In this document: one piece after another, positions 51,601 to 62,030 of the stretch
Position numbering within the stretch: position 1 is the stretch's first letter
Layout: each line of letters begins with the position of its first letter
Source: Ditylenchus dipsaci
Lineage: Eukaryota > Nematoda > Chromadorea > Rhabditida > Anguinidae
Assembly (NCBI GenBank): GCA_004194705.1
Contig: SADC01000520.1
Coordinates: 1-64,000, forward strand
Direction: 5' to 3'
DNA length: 64,000 nt
The notes under the pieces: generated by a model
What the model was told of the DNA's origin: nothing
Database searches by the model: none
Seen by the model: the letters and a program-made list of their open reading frames with translations, nothing else
Program-made: the position numbers and the translations under genes

Positions 51601-51927
51601 TTGCTTATGAAAGTGCTGTTTGAAAAGATTTGAAATTGGAGAAATTCTATTATTAGATGTTTTTTGTCTTGAACATGAACGAAAAATTGGCAATCGTTTT
51701 TTAGACTCGATGAGCACTTTTATGAGCAAATCGACCATGCTGAAACACGAAACCGGTGTCGGAATATAAAGTTGGTCATATTCTCCGCCAAACTTTTAAG
51801 AATTTCTTTATTTCTCTTTGACCTTTTCTTAACTTTATGTTACTATCAAGAGATGGCCAGATGCTATTTTTCATGCTGATTCAGAATCTGAAGGTGTTTC
51901 ACAACGCGAAAATTTCCCATGCTTTCA

Positions 51928-52145
51928 GTGAAATTGTAAACTTTTCGAAACGGCCGTTTTCTATTCTTTTAATATTTATCATTAAGTTTTCATTTCGTTT
52001 TAACTTTTCATTAACTTTTCATATTTCGTTTGAATGTAGGCGAACGACATTCCGTCAGAAAGCCCAGACAAAGTGCTTTTTATGAGCGTTCCTCAACATA
52101 GTTATCCGACTCTTATTTTGCCTTTGATGGGGCTGTGTAGACCAT
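51928..52145 (+). other. Possible exon or repeat shared with 36403-36510
   Basis: After GAATGTAG a frame reads ANDIPSESPDKVLF then MSVPQHSYPTLILPL and stops at 52145. The preceding block matches 36403-36510 but in a different frame. Unrecognised. Confidence 0.25.
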
Positions 52146-52211
52146 GATAAAGCAGAATAAAACTTTTCAATGAAAGAATGAAAGGAGAATTAACAATGAA
52201 CAGTTCTGGTT

Positions 52212-52312
52212 TACCGTATTTATTTATTGATCCCCAGTCGCTAATAATCCCACACCCTACAGAAGTATTGAAAAATAATCCCTCATAAGAGTTTAATAGA
52301 AAAAATACGGTA
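52212..52312. mobile_element. Short CCGTATT-family MITE, word ATTGATCCCC
   Basis: TACCGTATTTATTTATTGAT at the left, AATCCCTC and GTTTAATAGAAAAAATACGG at the right, TA flanks, 101 bp. Confidence 0.75.
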
Positions 52313-52318
52313 ATCCAT

Positions 52319-53287
52319 TAGAGATGATGACGGAACGGGATTCCGACGGGATCCGATCCCGCCTGACCCGCTTTTGTCTAGATTCCCGTCCTGAAATACC
52401 GCTGATCGGTTCCCAGAATCCCGATCCGAGCTCCAATTTTGTTAAAAAACACCACTTTTGCTCTAAAAAGCCATAAATTTTTAACTTTTTTTGCTATTCT
52501 TTTTTTCAAAAAAATCTGAATTTCTTATTTAATTTCTTTGTTATTTATATTTTTTTAAAGGAGAAGAAACTTTATATACCCATCGCCGAAGTCACAGGTT
52601 AGACTACCACTGGGTAAAACCCTATTTTTATTTTCTTTGTTTCAAAAATTGGCGTCAAAATGATATTTAACAAGATCATCAACGCTGGGTTTCAAACTTA
52701 TTGGAGCTTTTTTATTGCCTTAAATAGGCTGAATTTTACAAAATTGATAAGTTTTGGAGTCTTTGTTTGACTGTTTTGTTTTTTATTTTGTGCCGATTTC
52801 GAACGATTAAACACTTGGCCACTAATTTTATTAAACGAAATAAGTGTTTTAGATCGGTTATTCTCCGCAGGGTACTCAACTAAAATTTATATGTCAAAAC
52901 AATTCTTTTTTGAATTGAACTGGTGCCTCTTTTCAAAAGATTCCCATTGGACGCGAGCATGCCTCTTTAATTTTTTTCATTAGAAGCTCAAAATAAATAA
53001 CTAAAACAGGTCAAAAAAATAAAAAGCAACTATTTACACAGATTAGGCAGTACTTTTCAATATATATGTGTTTTCATTACACATATTTGGTGTTTAAAAT
53101 AGTCAATAGTTTGAAAATATGGCAAAAAATGTGAATTTTTCCTGTTCTTCTTTCTACTTGAAAAATCCCGAAATTTGTTCGGTATCCCGTCGGGATCCCA
53201 ATTTTTTTTTCTGAAATCTCGAACCCGAAATATTTTTGGCCAAAAATCCCCTCCCGAAATTCCTCCGAACCGGTTTCATTATCTCTA
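52319..53287. mobile_element. hAT-like element, TAGAGATGATG ends, word CGGGATTC
   Basis: TAGAGATGATGACGGAACGG at the left, CCGGTTTCATTATCTCTA at the right. CGGGAT/ATCCCG/CCCGA words crowd both ends (52333-52430, 53160-53275). Flanks TAATCCAT and CAATCTAT match at 6 of 8. The interior includes a tRNA-like CATCGCCGAAGTCACAGG and no transposase. Confidence 0.68.
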
Positions 53288-53863
53288 CAATCTATTTACC
53301 TTATCTCAGCTTTCAAATGAAAAATCTTGTCAAGTTTTATAAATGAAATAGTTATTCCGAGAAAAAATTACCCTAGCCTGTGATATCAGAATTGACCTTT
53401 TTACTTTCTAATTTTCAGCTAATTGGTGGATCGAGAACTCTGGGCTCCAACTTCAAGTGCTGCTCTGGTGCTCCCTCGCCTACTTTTGTGTAAAACTACT
53501 CCTGATCTCACATGGCCTACAACAAATGCTTGATATTGCTGCCCATCCTAAAATATTGCTAAACTCTGTTCACTCAATTTCTTTTTACTCACACAAATCA
53601 AAGGTGACCAAATTCAATTGCTGTTTTTCCAGCCTTTTTAGTGCCTGAAATAATCATTTTCGTTTAATTCACAATTTTTCTGTAGTTTTTGGCTTTAGAT
53701 GTGACTTTTTGAAAAACAAATTTCCTGACAAAATCAAGGTTTGTGGACGTTTGGTACTTGTCGCGCCATTTTTTTGATTCGAGGTTTTTTTTATTTTTGT
53801 TCATTTTTACAGTTTGCAAGAAATTTTTCAGTCCAGGCTATCATGCGCTGGCCTACTTTATAC

Positions 53864-54033
53864 TACAGTCGAACCTTGTTTAGTGCGACCCCTGGGGACC
53901 AGAAAAGTCACACTAAATCGGGGTTGCACTTTCGAGACTTTCAAAGACTTTTAACCAAGTCCATCAACCTCAGAGCCGCATTAAATCAGGGTTCGCACTA
54001 AATCGAGGGTGCACTAAATCGGGGTTTGACTGA
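53864..54033. mobile_element. CAGTCRA-family MITE, word TTTAGTGCGACC
   Basis: Left hairpin end: TACAGTCGAACCTTGTTTAG, TGCGACCCC, TGGGGACCAG, then TCACACTAAATCGGGG. Right tandem end: CATTAAATCAGGG, GCACTAAATCGAGGG, GCACTAAATCGGGG, TTTGACTG. Same layout as 8995-9168. Confidence 0.8.
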
Positions 54034-54550
54034 ACTACTATATAGCCTGAGGCTTGGACTAATTTTTAACAAGTCGAAAAAATGCATCGAACAGATAAAA
54101 TTAAAAATTTGAAAGGCGCGAGAATCAAATAGAATGGCAGAAAAAGTACAAAACTCCTCTCGACTAAAAGTAAAGTACAATTCTTAATTTTTTTAATGTC
54201 CCCAATATCATCTAAAAGCCATTGTTTTTTCCAACACAATATCCTGTTGCTCACAAATGCCTATGCATCGATTCTTTTATTGCGCTGCAATTTTTTTTGC
54301 TTATTATGTAACACAATTCAGGCCCTTTTACTCAGTGTAATCAACAGCAGCTTAACCACTAATTAAATCTTATTATGATTTTCCTAATAATGTTTTCTTC
54401 CTTAATTTAAACTTGCATTAGTTTTTCCTATTTGCTTGAATAAAATCTCTAATTAATATTCACAATATAATTGCTATCGCCAGCTTTTTAATGTTGTCTT
54501 TTTTGTAAATGCTTAATGAGATAAATAAATTGCTTGCTTTAGTGAAACAT
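54034..54550. other. No supported gene
   Basis: AT-rich with short frames only. Confidence 0.4.
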
Positions 54551-54559
54551 GTCATTCTG

Positions 54560-54990
54560 TATTCAAAAAGTCGACCCTTGTGGCAAATATCTCCACCGCC
54601 CCCTCCGATAGATTTCTTGTTTCAAAACTTAAGTAAAAAGTACCCAATTATTTATCCCAGACGCACCAAAAAAACTGCGTAACGCAGTTATTAATCACAA
54701 TTTTCATACGCTGTAGTAGCCTCGAGCCTGAGAACTTAGGATATGGAATTTTCTGGCGCAAAAAGATTTCTTTTTGGTGCAAATTTTTTTTGGTGCGAAA
54801 AGAATCTTTTTGGTGTGAAAAGGATCTATTTTTGTGAAAAGGTCCGATTTGCACCAAAAAAGATCCTTCTCGCACCAAAACTCTTTTGCACCAAAAACGA
54901 GCCCATTTGCACCAAAAGTAATTTTTTGTGCACCAGAAAAAATCCATATCCGAGGGCTCCCTGAACTTGTTGTTTCAAAACATGGTTATA
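54560..54990. mobile_element. GGCGCTACT-family remnant split by insertion
   Basis: GACCCTTGTGGCAAATATCT, CCACCGCCCCCTCC, AAAACTTAAGTAAAAAGTAC and CTGAACTTGTTGTTTC are the family body. The 54739-54951 element interrupts it. Right terminus not found. Confidence 0.5.
54739..54951. mobile_element. Array-ended element, word CTTTTTGGTGCGAAA
   Basis: GGATATGGAATTTTCTGGCG / inverted CACCAGAAAAAATCCATATC ends. TTTGGTGC words repeat about every 17-20 bp at the left and GCACCAAAA words at the right. Confidence 0.7.
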
Positions 54991-55325
54991 GCTAATGATG
55001 GCAGATGGCCTATTTCGGGAAGGACGAAAATTTGAAAAAAAAATTGGGACGGGATGCCAAGACGGGACAGGGTCAAAAAAATTTTCCGGGACGGGTCCGG
55101 GACGAAAAAATGCCGAATTTTAGTCGGGCGGGACGGCACGTCCCGTCCCGGCTTTTTAGCTCAATTTTTCTAGCGGGACCGGACTGAAATAAATAGCTGT
55201 CCGAGACGAGACACCGGGACGGGACAGACTGGAATTTTTTTTACGGGACGAATCCGGGACGGGATATATGCTGAAAGCTTCGGAACGAGACGGGACAGCG
55301 GATGTCAAAAAATGCGATTCATAGG
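54990..55325. mobile_element. hAT-like element built of CGGGACGGGAC words
   Basis: TAATGATGGCAGATGGCC begins it. GGGACGGGA, CGGGACAGGG and CCCGTCCCG words fill 55040-55305, switching orientation near 55140. Resembles hAT subterminal arrays. Borders approximate. Confidence 0.5.
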
Positions 55326-55348
55326 AGAAAGGGACGCCAAAAAGTGTA

Positions 55349-55571
55349 TATATCGAGCCGTCGATTAATTGTTGGGTTTCACAAGACTTTTTCAAAACCT
55401 TCCCAAATCACAGTTTCTACCCATTAAAACATCGTTTGTAACCATTTTGTAAACCGATTTTTCTCTGCAAATAGTAAAAAAAAATGATTACGGTAAGGCC
55501 ATTAATGGTGATTTCAGAAGCGTTTTAAAAAAGTGTTGTAAAACCCAACAATTTATCGACGGCTCGAACGG
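55349..55571. mobile_element. Foldback element, CGAGCCGTCGAT ends
   Basis: TCGAGCCGTCGATTAATTGT and TGGGTTTCACAAGACTTTTT are inverted at about 55520-55567. Non-coding. Confidence 0.68.
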
Positions 55572-55714
55572 CATTTCCCCTGACAACCCTATATATATGA
55601 ATACACGACCTTACATCTTGAACAGCCAGAAAATCTTTTATTATTTCATTTTCCCATTTTAAAATGCCTGAATTCAAAAAAAGTACACTTTTTGAATTTC
55701 AATCAGTGTTGTAA

Positions 55715-55830
55715 ATCTTAGAATTGCGGCACCGGTATTACCTCACGGCACCGATCCTGAAAATTATGGCACCAGTTACGGTACCCAGCGAAAAATTTTG
55801 GCACCGCCACCAGCTGGCAGTCGACGATTG
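55715..55830. repeat. GGCACCG word cluster
   Basis: GCGGCACCGG, CGGCACCGAT, GGCACCAG, GGTACCCAG, GGCACCGCCACC in 100 bp. A word-bearing end with no partner, adjacent to the MULE array. Confidence 0.4.
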
Positions 55831-55975
55831 CGCCATTTCAAATTGCACTAATTCAGATTGCGCCACATTCAAATTGCGCCAATGCAGATTGCGCCACTGC
55901 ACATTGCGCCAAAATCAAATTGCGCTACTGCGAATCTCGCCAAAATCAAATAGCGCCAATATCAAATTGACATTC
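55830..55975. repeat. Left array terminus of the MULE, word ATTGCGCCAAAATCAA
   Basis: Nine consecutive 15-16 bp units (ATTGCGCCATTTCAA, ATTGCACTAATTCAG, ATTGCGCCACATTCAA, ...) end at 55973, 165 bp from the transposase stop codon. No matching right array is found, so the element is probably truncated upstream of the gene. Confidence 0.7.
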
Positions 55976-56136
55976 TACTAAATTATTTCGAATTTTTTTT
56001 GAAAAATGCAGGCCATAGTTTATGGTATAACGGCAGAGGACACACAATCACGACAAATTTCATCAATAACCATCTACACAACTACATTTTATTTTGGAAA
56101 CACGTAACAACAAAACAATAACAACAAATCTGTGAT

Positions 56137-57898
56137 TCAATGACTGTGATACTTCTCAAGATGTGCTCCGATTGAGACCAAAAATTCCATTCGAGGCAGC
56201 CCTTGTCCATTCGCGTAATTGATAGCTAGCTGCTGAATTTGACTTCCGGAGTAGATGGCTCTCTGAGACCTTATTCCACCTGTCACACGCGCCAGTGGAT
56301 TATGTATACGACTAAACATAACAACTCATATACGATGCGCAACTAAAAATAATAAAAAACCTACATTTCAATCTTCTGCCGTATTTTCTCCTCATCCGTC
56401 TGAAGCTTGAGGATTACATCTGTGAGCGAAGGATGATCATGGCTGAAGTACCCGTTAAACTGCCCATTCCAGTCTCTGCTCGGTTGTTTGTCCTTGGAAG
56501 TCCAGCCAATGCTCTGTCATGCATGTTCCATAGCCTAGCTGGATAAATTGAAGGGTTTACATTCGGACGGCGGACATAACTCTTCTTGAAATATGCAAAT
56601 AGCTCTGCGAATTATTAAATTATGATGCGTTTATATTAGCGAATAAAAAATTTGATAGACCTACTATTGACATGGTTGATTGAATCGTGCGGAATGACCT
56701 CCCTTCTGCATAAGTCATCTTTGGCTGCTTCAAGCTGATCAAATCCATCATCTATTTCTTGCATTGGCAAAAAAGCAAGTGTCGGCAAGTAACGCAGCAG
56801 AATTTTACATCCAATTTTGTCCATAATGATTCGATCTTCTCTTTTTGAACTCGCTTGTAGAGGCTTTGGAAAAGATGAAAAGACAGAGCTTGACCGCTAC
56901 ATCCGTGAAAAATGCTTAGAACGGTATTTCTGGCCGCAGTCTAGAAATCTAAAAAAGTGAAAAAGCATTGAAATACCCATCATTAGAGAAATTGGGTGGT
57001 GATTATTGGAGAAGTGACAAAATATTTTAGAGAACGCTTCTTGATAGGCTTCTTCTTTTTTCGACTGGAGCAAGAAGTAGACACAAGGAAAGAATGAGCT
57101 TGTTTTATCTTCATTCACGGAGTAGAACCCAACAACATACATTTGCTTAAACAATTTCGGAGCTGCGAAGAACGTTCCGTCCATTGCCTAGCGTCGGTTT
57201 ACCTGCGATGAAAATAAGCATAAAAAAAACTCTAGTATACAACAAGGACCGAATTTTTTGAAATACCTGAAGTAGACGAAGAAGATGGGCGGTAGTGAAA
57301 ATGAAAACTCTTGGTGGTGGGGATGGTTCCATGAATCCTGGCTGCAATGGAGGACCGAAAAGACTTTAACTGGCTACAACAAAACAAGTAAACATTGGAC
57401 AAAGAACAGTGAAAAAAATTTTAATTTTACAAACCTGAATCAAAGTGAAGTAATATCCTACCATCTTTGGTTTGCTTCATGTTTTCTGACCATTCCTCGC
57501 TTTTTTCTCCTCGGTTGACTGCTCCCATATTTTTATTCCGATGGCGAGTCAAGCGCTCTCTAACAGTATCCTTTACTGGCGTCGTAAGAAGGGTTTCGCC
57601 AACCGGTCCGCTAAAGGCTAGATCCACTATGCTTCTCACCGGTGTGTCGCGATTAATTCCTGCTGCTGGAACTGCTTCCGAGACCCGCTTTCTAACCTAA
57701 AGCGTGAAATAATCATCTATATGAAATAACTGAAAAATAACCTTTTTCAACAAGAGCTGTATCTGGAAGGTGACCATGATGTTTCTTTTCTTCGACCAAA
57801 TTATCGTGATTTGTTGATACAGCTGTTCCAGAGCAATTTTTTCCTGCGCACCTCCAGGTCCATTTGCCATCGCATTTGCGCACTCTACGAAACCTTAT
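56137..57898 (-). pseudogene. FLYWCH-MULE transposase gene, seven exons, recently inactivated
   Basis: Mutator-like transposase. Minus-strand exons: about 57898-57742 (FLYWCH finger: WTWRCAGKNCSGTAVSTNH, HHGHLPDTALVEK), 57696-57437 (DTPVRSIVDLAF, KDTVRERLTRHRNK), 57341-57267 (RVFIFTTAHLLRLLQ), 57202-56978 (AMDGTFFAAPKLFKQMYVVG, VYFLLQSKKEEAYQEAF), 56949-56665 (HGCSGQALSFHLFQSLYKRV, LPTLAFLPMQEIDDGFDQL), 56604-56365 (YFKKSYVRRPNVNPSIYPAR, LAGLPRTNNRAE), 56311-56137 (IHNPLARVTGGIRSQ, FLVSIGAHLEKYHSH). The domain order is that of full-length MULE proteins. Three lesions: TGG to TAG just before AMDGTF; the Glu of the DFE motif is TAG at the start of exon 5; and one base is lost after NNRAE, beyond which the WNGQFNGYFSHDHPS frame is restored. 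The join of exons 2 and 3 is uncertain. Confidence 0.88.
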
Positions 57899-58589
57899 TG
57901 AAAAGCGATTGCAGAAGCCAAGACATTGCCCCTTTCAGTATTGAATTATCTGACCATTTTGCTACAAATTATTATAATAAAACCACACCAAAAAAAATTC
58001 ACAACAATTTTTTTATGAAAAAATATGGGGAAGCCATCAGAGAATAGTTGGTTGAATTTGTTCTAAATCAAAAGAAGAGATTAAGCAAGATAGAAGTAGC
58101 AAAATACAAAAGATACCTAAGGTACGAGTGGAGGGTCACAGTAACTGATAAAAAGAAACGAAATGGGAAGATATTCTATTAGAACCTGTTTTATTTGTTC
58201 ATGTTTGCCGGCTGTCGTCGAGCTCGCTTAGCTTTATTGTCACCGGTGATTGCTTTCAGTGTTACTTCATTTTCTTTCAGTATTCGTTGCTTACTTGATT
58301 TTTCGTTAACATTTATGAGAGAGTTTTCTTTAGATAACGACAAACAATAAGGTTAACATAACAATTCTTCTCCAGCACCAACAAAATCTTCAATTGATTT
58401 CTTTTCATAATCTCGTACCGTTCTCTGGCCAATGCATCATCTAGTTAATCAAACGATTTGAGAACGGCGGATCGGAGACTGTATCGAGATATCGCTGCAG
58501 GATTCTCATGTTCTTCTTCTCTTGATTCTCTGGATTCATTTTTCCAAGGATATTTTCTTCTTTATGATCATCATCATCATTTTCTTAAG
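57899..58589. other. No supported gene upstream of MULE
   Basis: A frame at 57811-58047 overlaps the FLYWCH exon antisense and is taken as a shadow. No right array terminus of the MULE is visible here. Confidence 0.4.
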
Positions 58590-58822
58590 TAAAGTCAACC
58601 CTCGCTATAGTAACACTTCTCGAGACCTGCCTTAGGGTGTCACTATAGCAGGGTGTCACTTTAGCGGGTGTCACTATTGCGTGGTGTCACTACAGCGGGG
58701 TGTCACTGTAGCGAGGTCTAGCCTGAAGCATTTTAGACAAAAATAACCCAATCGTCGGCAAGGTGTCACTGTAGCGAAGGTGTTCCTATAGAGAAGTGTC
58801 ACTATAGCGAGAGTTGACTGTA
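58590..58822. mobile_element. CAGTCRA-family MITE, word TATAGTAACACC/GTGTCACTATAGC
   Basis: Left hairpin end: AAAGTCAACCCTCGCTATAG, TAACACT, GAGACC, GGGTGTCACTATAGCA. Then GGGGTGTCACTGTAGCG-like units, at least seven in tandem, to GCGAGAGTTGACTGTA. Confidence 0.8.
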
Positions 58823-58883
58823 TCAAAAAATATTCAACAACAAATCAGCGAACACTTATAAAAATCCCACTTGCATCTTAATC

Positions 58884-59430
58884 ACAAAACCTGCCTTCCT
58901 GAAGCATCGGCTCAATGTTCCTGGCTTGACGGCATTCCAAGAGCGGCGGAGGAATTGGAGAGGTTGATATTGTACTGGCGCTCCTCATCGATGCCTGAGA
59001 TCTTTCCACGGAGGAGTAAACGGCGAAAGTGCACCTTCATGTTTTCGATGATTCATTGGTCACATGGCTAAAAGATTAAAGTGTAAAAGAACATGAATCA
59101 TCGAGCAATTTTTTGGCGCTACTGTAATATACCATTTGTCCCGCTTTAGCTTTCTATCACATTCTTTGAGCCATTGTTAGAAGATTTCCGCTTAAAGTAC
59201 ACGAAGAAGATTAGAAAAATTAGCTTAATATTCACACTTAAATCCTACTTGTCAAACAAGCATTGTTGTTTGCTTTGTATGCGAGTGGCGGCTCTTTGTT
59301 GCTAAGGCATCTCGCCTTGCCCGACTTCCCGATGACCAACAACAGCAACATCTTTGTTCCACTCATGTTTGACCTGACCAGCACAGTGATTCGTTGGGCA
59401 CTAGTTCGGTTTACACCACACCTCAAATTT
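58884..59430 (-). pseudogene. Tigger/CENP-B-like DDE transposase fragment
   Basis: Minus-strand text in order: TSAQRITVLVRSNMSGTK, LLLVIGKSGKARCLSNKEPP, LAYKANNNACLTS, WLKECDRKLKRDK, then ENMKVHFRRLLLRGKISGID, EERQYNINL and (shifted) LRRSWNAVKPGTLSRCFRK. This is the order of the Tigger/pogo DDE domain. The segment that should hold the second catalytic Asp (NCPAH-like) is displaced by a GGCGCTACT terminus (59109-59135), and the QPLDQG-like motif has a stop (PCDQ*IIENM). Inactive. Confidence 0.72.
59109..59135. mobile_element. Solo GGCGCTACT terminus inside Tigger remnant
   Basis: TTGGCGCTACTGTAATATAC matches the constant end plus an ATATACC word, with no partner end. Confidence 0.4.
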
Positions 59431-59972
59431 TTTTGTTTTTTAATTTTTACGTTTAATTAGCTCCTACAACTAATATTGGTAAGATTTGAGGCCTTAAAAT
59501 AAGGACAAATCATATAAATAAAGACGATTCACAGCCCTGGATTATATTTTAAACAGACTGGAACGTCTTTGCGCTTAATAGAAAGATGACTCATTCTGCG
59601 TCGAATAGGCTTTCAAACGATCATAAGTCATTCAATTTTCATTGAGTAAAATTCTTTTTAAAATGCTCTGGTTTTTCTGAGTACTAAACTTCGGGAGGCC
59701 TTAGCTCGGCGGATTACCAAGAAAAAGTGGTCGAGTTTGGTGCTGTCCTACTCAGCACATCGTAGGCTTTCTTTTCAGCCCAAATACTCAATTTGTTATT
59801 TTCTGAGGGTTGACCAAACTACAAAATTACAGAACCTCTCTTTTAAAATTTCGTCAACTCAAAAACAAAAAATGCTATCCTACGTATCCTCTACCGCGTT
59901 TTGGTCACTGGAGCTAGGCAAAAAGGGTCTTTATATGCATTTATGAGAGGTGTGGTGTAAACCGAACTAGTA
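59402..59972. repeat. Inverted repeat CTAGTTCGGTTTACACCACA
   Basis: A 24-bp sequence, CTAGTTCGGTTTACACCACA plus CCTC, at 59401-59424 is inverted exactly at 59946-59969. The left copy lies in the Tigger coding remnant, so the right copy is either an inverted duplication scar or the far end of an insertion. Confidence 0.6.
59480..59545. repeat. AAGGACAAATC fragment
   Basis: GCCTTAAAATAAGGACAAAT and CACAGCCCTGG match 50855-50905 and the end of 1552-1762. Confidence 0.4.
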
Positions 59973-60830
59973 CGATTCGTTGCTTGCCTTTCATTACGGA
60001 ACTGCACATTTTGCTTCAAAAAAATATCATAGCAATAAGTCAAAAATTCGAATCAACCAATCTTTGAAGGCCAATGTTTTGTTGGGAAGCAGCTGCCATG
60101 AAAGACCACTAATTTATGCGTATAATAGTACGTTTTTAAAAATGTTATGTATGCACGAAAATTAAAAAAAATCAGATCTAAGCATAGATTTACGCACCCC
60201 ATAATGATTTCGGAGAGGTAAGATTTATGATGGCGGGGTGTATTCGCTCTCAGCACTGCCTTTTCTTAATCTCGTTTTTTAGAATCCCGTTATGTCAAAA
60301 CATACATTTGCCTAGTCTCTTTAGGTTGAAATATCTAAATTGGCCCAAAAACTTCTTCAAAATCAAATTTTTTTGTCAACGGCTTCCGCGCACCAGTCAG
60401 AAGAAATGCTTTTTTGGTTTAATCAAAGATTGTAAAGTGAGGCCGGTGCCAAGTCCTCTGATTCTGTCGTAACCTTAAGTCTGGCTTTCTAACACAGAGC
60501 GCTGCACAGATCCAACTCACTGCGTGGTTGACTTCCAGATGCATGCGCTTTCACTTGAAGCTGACCTTATGTCCTAGATCTTTGTTCTTCACCCACGTTA
60601 CACCAACACAGTCGCCAATAAATCAAATAAAAAAATATTGAATCGACGCATTTTTTATTGAAAATTTAGAATGAAAAGCCACAAAGGTTTTATGTGAATT
60701 GACTGAACAAATGTACAGCGCAACCTATCAATCGGATTAACGGCTGTTCGGATTAACGGTTATAATAATGTTGAGTTAACTATTGGATAGTTTGCCCTAA
60801 TGATACGCATACAGTTCCTCAACTTTCTTC
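59973..60830. other. No supported gene
   Basis: Frames here lack domains and splice context. CGGATTAACGGCTGTTCGGA then TTAACGG (60732-60758) is a possible eroded CAGTCRA-type word. Confidence 0.35.
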
Positions 60831-60839
60831 GAAACAATA

Positions 60840-60990
60840 TAGGGTGGGACGCCGTCGGGTAAGCGGACCGCGAACCTAACCGAACCGGAGGCATTTTGGC
60901 AAAATTATCCCAACTGAAAACCGGGTGTCCAAGAACTGGAAGAACCGAGAACTGGGTCCATGAACCGATCGGTTCCTGTTCCAAATAAGC
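60840..60990. repeat. GAACCGG word cluster
   Basis: GCGAACC, CCGAACCGG, AACCGGG, GAACCGAG, GAACCGATCGGTTCC occur within 150 bp. Possibly a hAT-like word array; no ends defined. Confidence 0.35.
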
Positions 60991-61232
60991 ATTGAAATTG
61001 CTAATTTAAAAGTTCAATTGCATCCAACCCGTCAAGGAAAAATAGTCCTTTTAGGGTATTTTTGGGTCATTATTGGGTGATTAATCACATTTTTCTTGCT
61101 GGAGCTGGGAAAAAACTGTTTGAATGCATTTTTGATCAAGAGTCTTGCTCGGAATTATGTCTAAGTAAGGAGTGCGCGCATCTCTAACCAACCAAGCTCC
61201 CTGCGCCCCTTAAAGGGTACCAACCTTTGTTG

Positions 61233-61280
61233 CTCGGGTTGAGATGCGCCCACAAACATACCTGAGACACAAATCACTCG
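61233..61280 (+). repeat. GAGATGCGCCCACAAACATACC repeat
   Basis: Fourth copy of the dispersed unit described at 7398-8063, again followed by ACACAAATCACT. Confidence 0.5.
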
Positions 61281-61344
61281 AAAAAGACACTGAATGCGTA
61301 AAACATATGCGTACCAGAGTTTATTTATGCAGTAGGCCCTTAGA

Positions 61345-61710
61345 ATGTGAAAGTCTGTTCAAAATCAGTATTTTAAAAAAGAGCCAAAATTAATATAAAA
61401 TGACCAATTTTGAGAAGTTTTTTTTGAAACTCCTATCTTTTCTAGCAGCTCAATAGTTCTGCTACAACCTGAAAAAGGAGTTTTTGAAAATTGTTAAAAT
61501 TCGCGAAGTTATAGTCTCGTAAATCAAATGAAAAACAAAAGAAAGTTCTTATGATTTTCATTTGGTTTACTTTTTAACTTTGCGAATTTTAGCGATTTTA
61601 AAAACTGCTTTTCAAGGTTGTAGCAGAACTACTAAATTACTAGGAAAGTTATAAATTGGAAAATCACTTTTCAAAATAGACAATGTTATATTAATTTTTG
61701 TACAGGATGA
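61345..61710. mobile_element. Palindromic element, TTCTGCTACAACCT arms
   Basis: GTTCTGCTACAACCTGAAAA, AAATTCGCGAAGTTA and AATCAAATGAAAA are inverted around about 61540. Outer TTAATATAAAATGACC / inverted. Non-coding. Confidence 0.72.
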
Positions 61711-61884
61711 TCGACCAGAAAAAATCGTTTCATTTGATTAACAACTTTCATTGACTTTGTTTAGCTCAAAAAGGGACTGCTTTTATGTTTATTGAATAAC
61801 CATCGATTTTAAGTTGAAGATCTATATCTCCTCTTTCAAATAAGCATTTATTCATAAATTTTCGACAAACAGTCACCGAGATAT

Positions 61885-61935
61885 AGATAATGAGGGCGGC
61901 AATTAGAGAGGGCGTTAATCAGAGGAAATACGGTA
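61885..61935. mobile_element. Solo CCGTATT right end, word GGGCGTTAAT
   Basis: GAGGGCGGCAATTAGAG and GAGGGCGTTAATCAGAGG then AAATACGGTA: a tandem-type end. No left partner; the word TTAACGCCC resembles the left end at 21942. Confidence 0.55.
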
Positions 61936-61974
61936 TATAAAAACTGATAGAAATTTCGCTGTCCGACACTTCCT

Positions 61975-62030
61975 AGAATCAATTTCGGTATACAACCCCC
62001 ACTCAAGTTCGGTATACAGCAAACTCGACA
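61975..62030. repeat. TTCGGTATACA word pair
   Basis: TTTCGGTATACAACCCCCAC and GTTCGGTATACAGC, resembling inverted TGTATGCCGAA words at 62795-62830. Confidence 0.4.

Larger units (their letters stand above)
44362..53493 (+). pseudogene. Rab-family small GTPase gene, decayed, transposon-filled introns
   Basis: Rab GTPases direct vesicle traffic. Exons: 44362-44394 (MSYNYLFKIVV), 44453-44492 (VGDHNSGKAAFF then TGA), 47887-47981 (YFRQDHISTLGVDFKLK, shift, TIKLGRDKVRLELW), 48037-48129 (DTAGLE, shift, YNSYYHSAHGIMCVYDLTNE), 48179-48313 (SFENLENYWLKEIKNHA, VGNKADM, VDFDRAER), 49693-49862 (YEVSAKTGI, shift, CDEAFNDLASAMRDRL, then a Ser/Asp-rich tail). A possible last exon, 53419-53493, joins in phase 0 and ends SNFKCCSGAPSPTFV with a CC pair like a prenylation signal. 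Small introns are 46-58 bp. The P-loop GKS/T is GKA and DTAGQE is DTAGLE, both at residues needed for nucleotide handling. One stop and several 1-base shifts make it a pseudogene. The switch I exon is missing from the 3.4-kb intron, which holds six or more elements. Confidence 0.82.

Noticed and set aside
53419..53493. Certain last exon of the Rab gene
   Set aside because: Phase and CC motif fit, but the residues after CC are too many for a standard prenylation end and the intron would be 3.5 kb. Retained only as a possibility within the Rab entry.
55830..55975. CRISPR-like array (regular short repeats)
   Set aside because: Units are 15-16 bp with no distinct spacers, in eukaryotic DNA next to a MULE gene; they are transposon terminal arrays.
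57811..58047. 78-codon plus-strand ORF
   Set aside because: Antisense over the FLYWCH exon of the MULE and without known domain.
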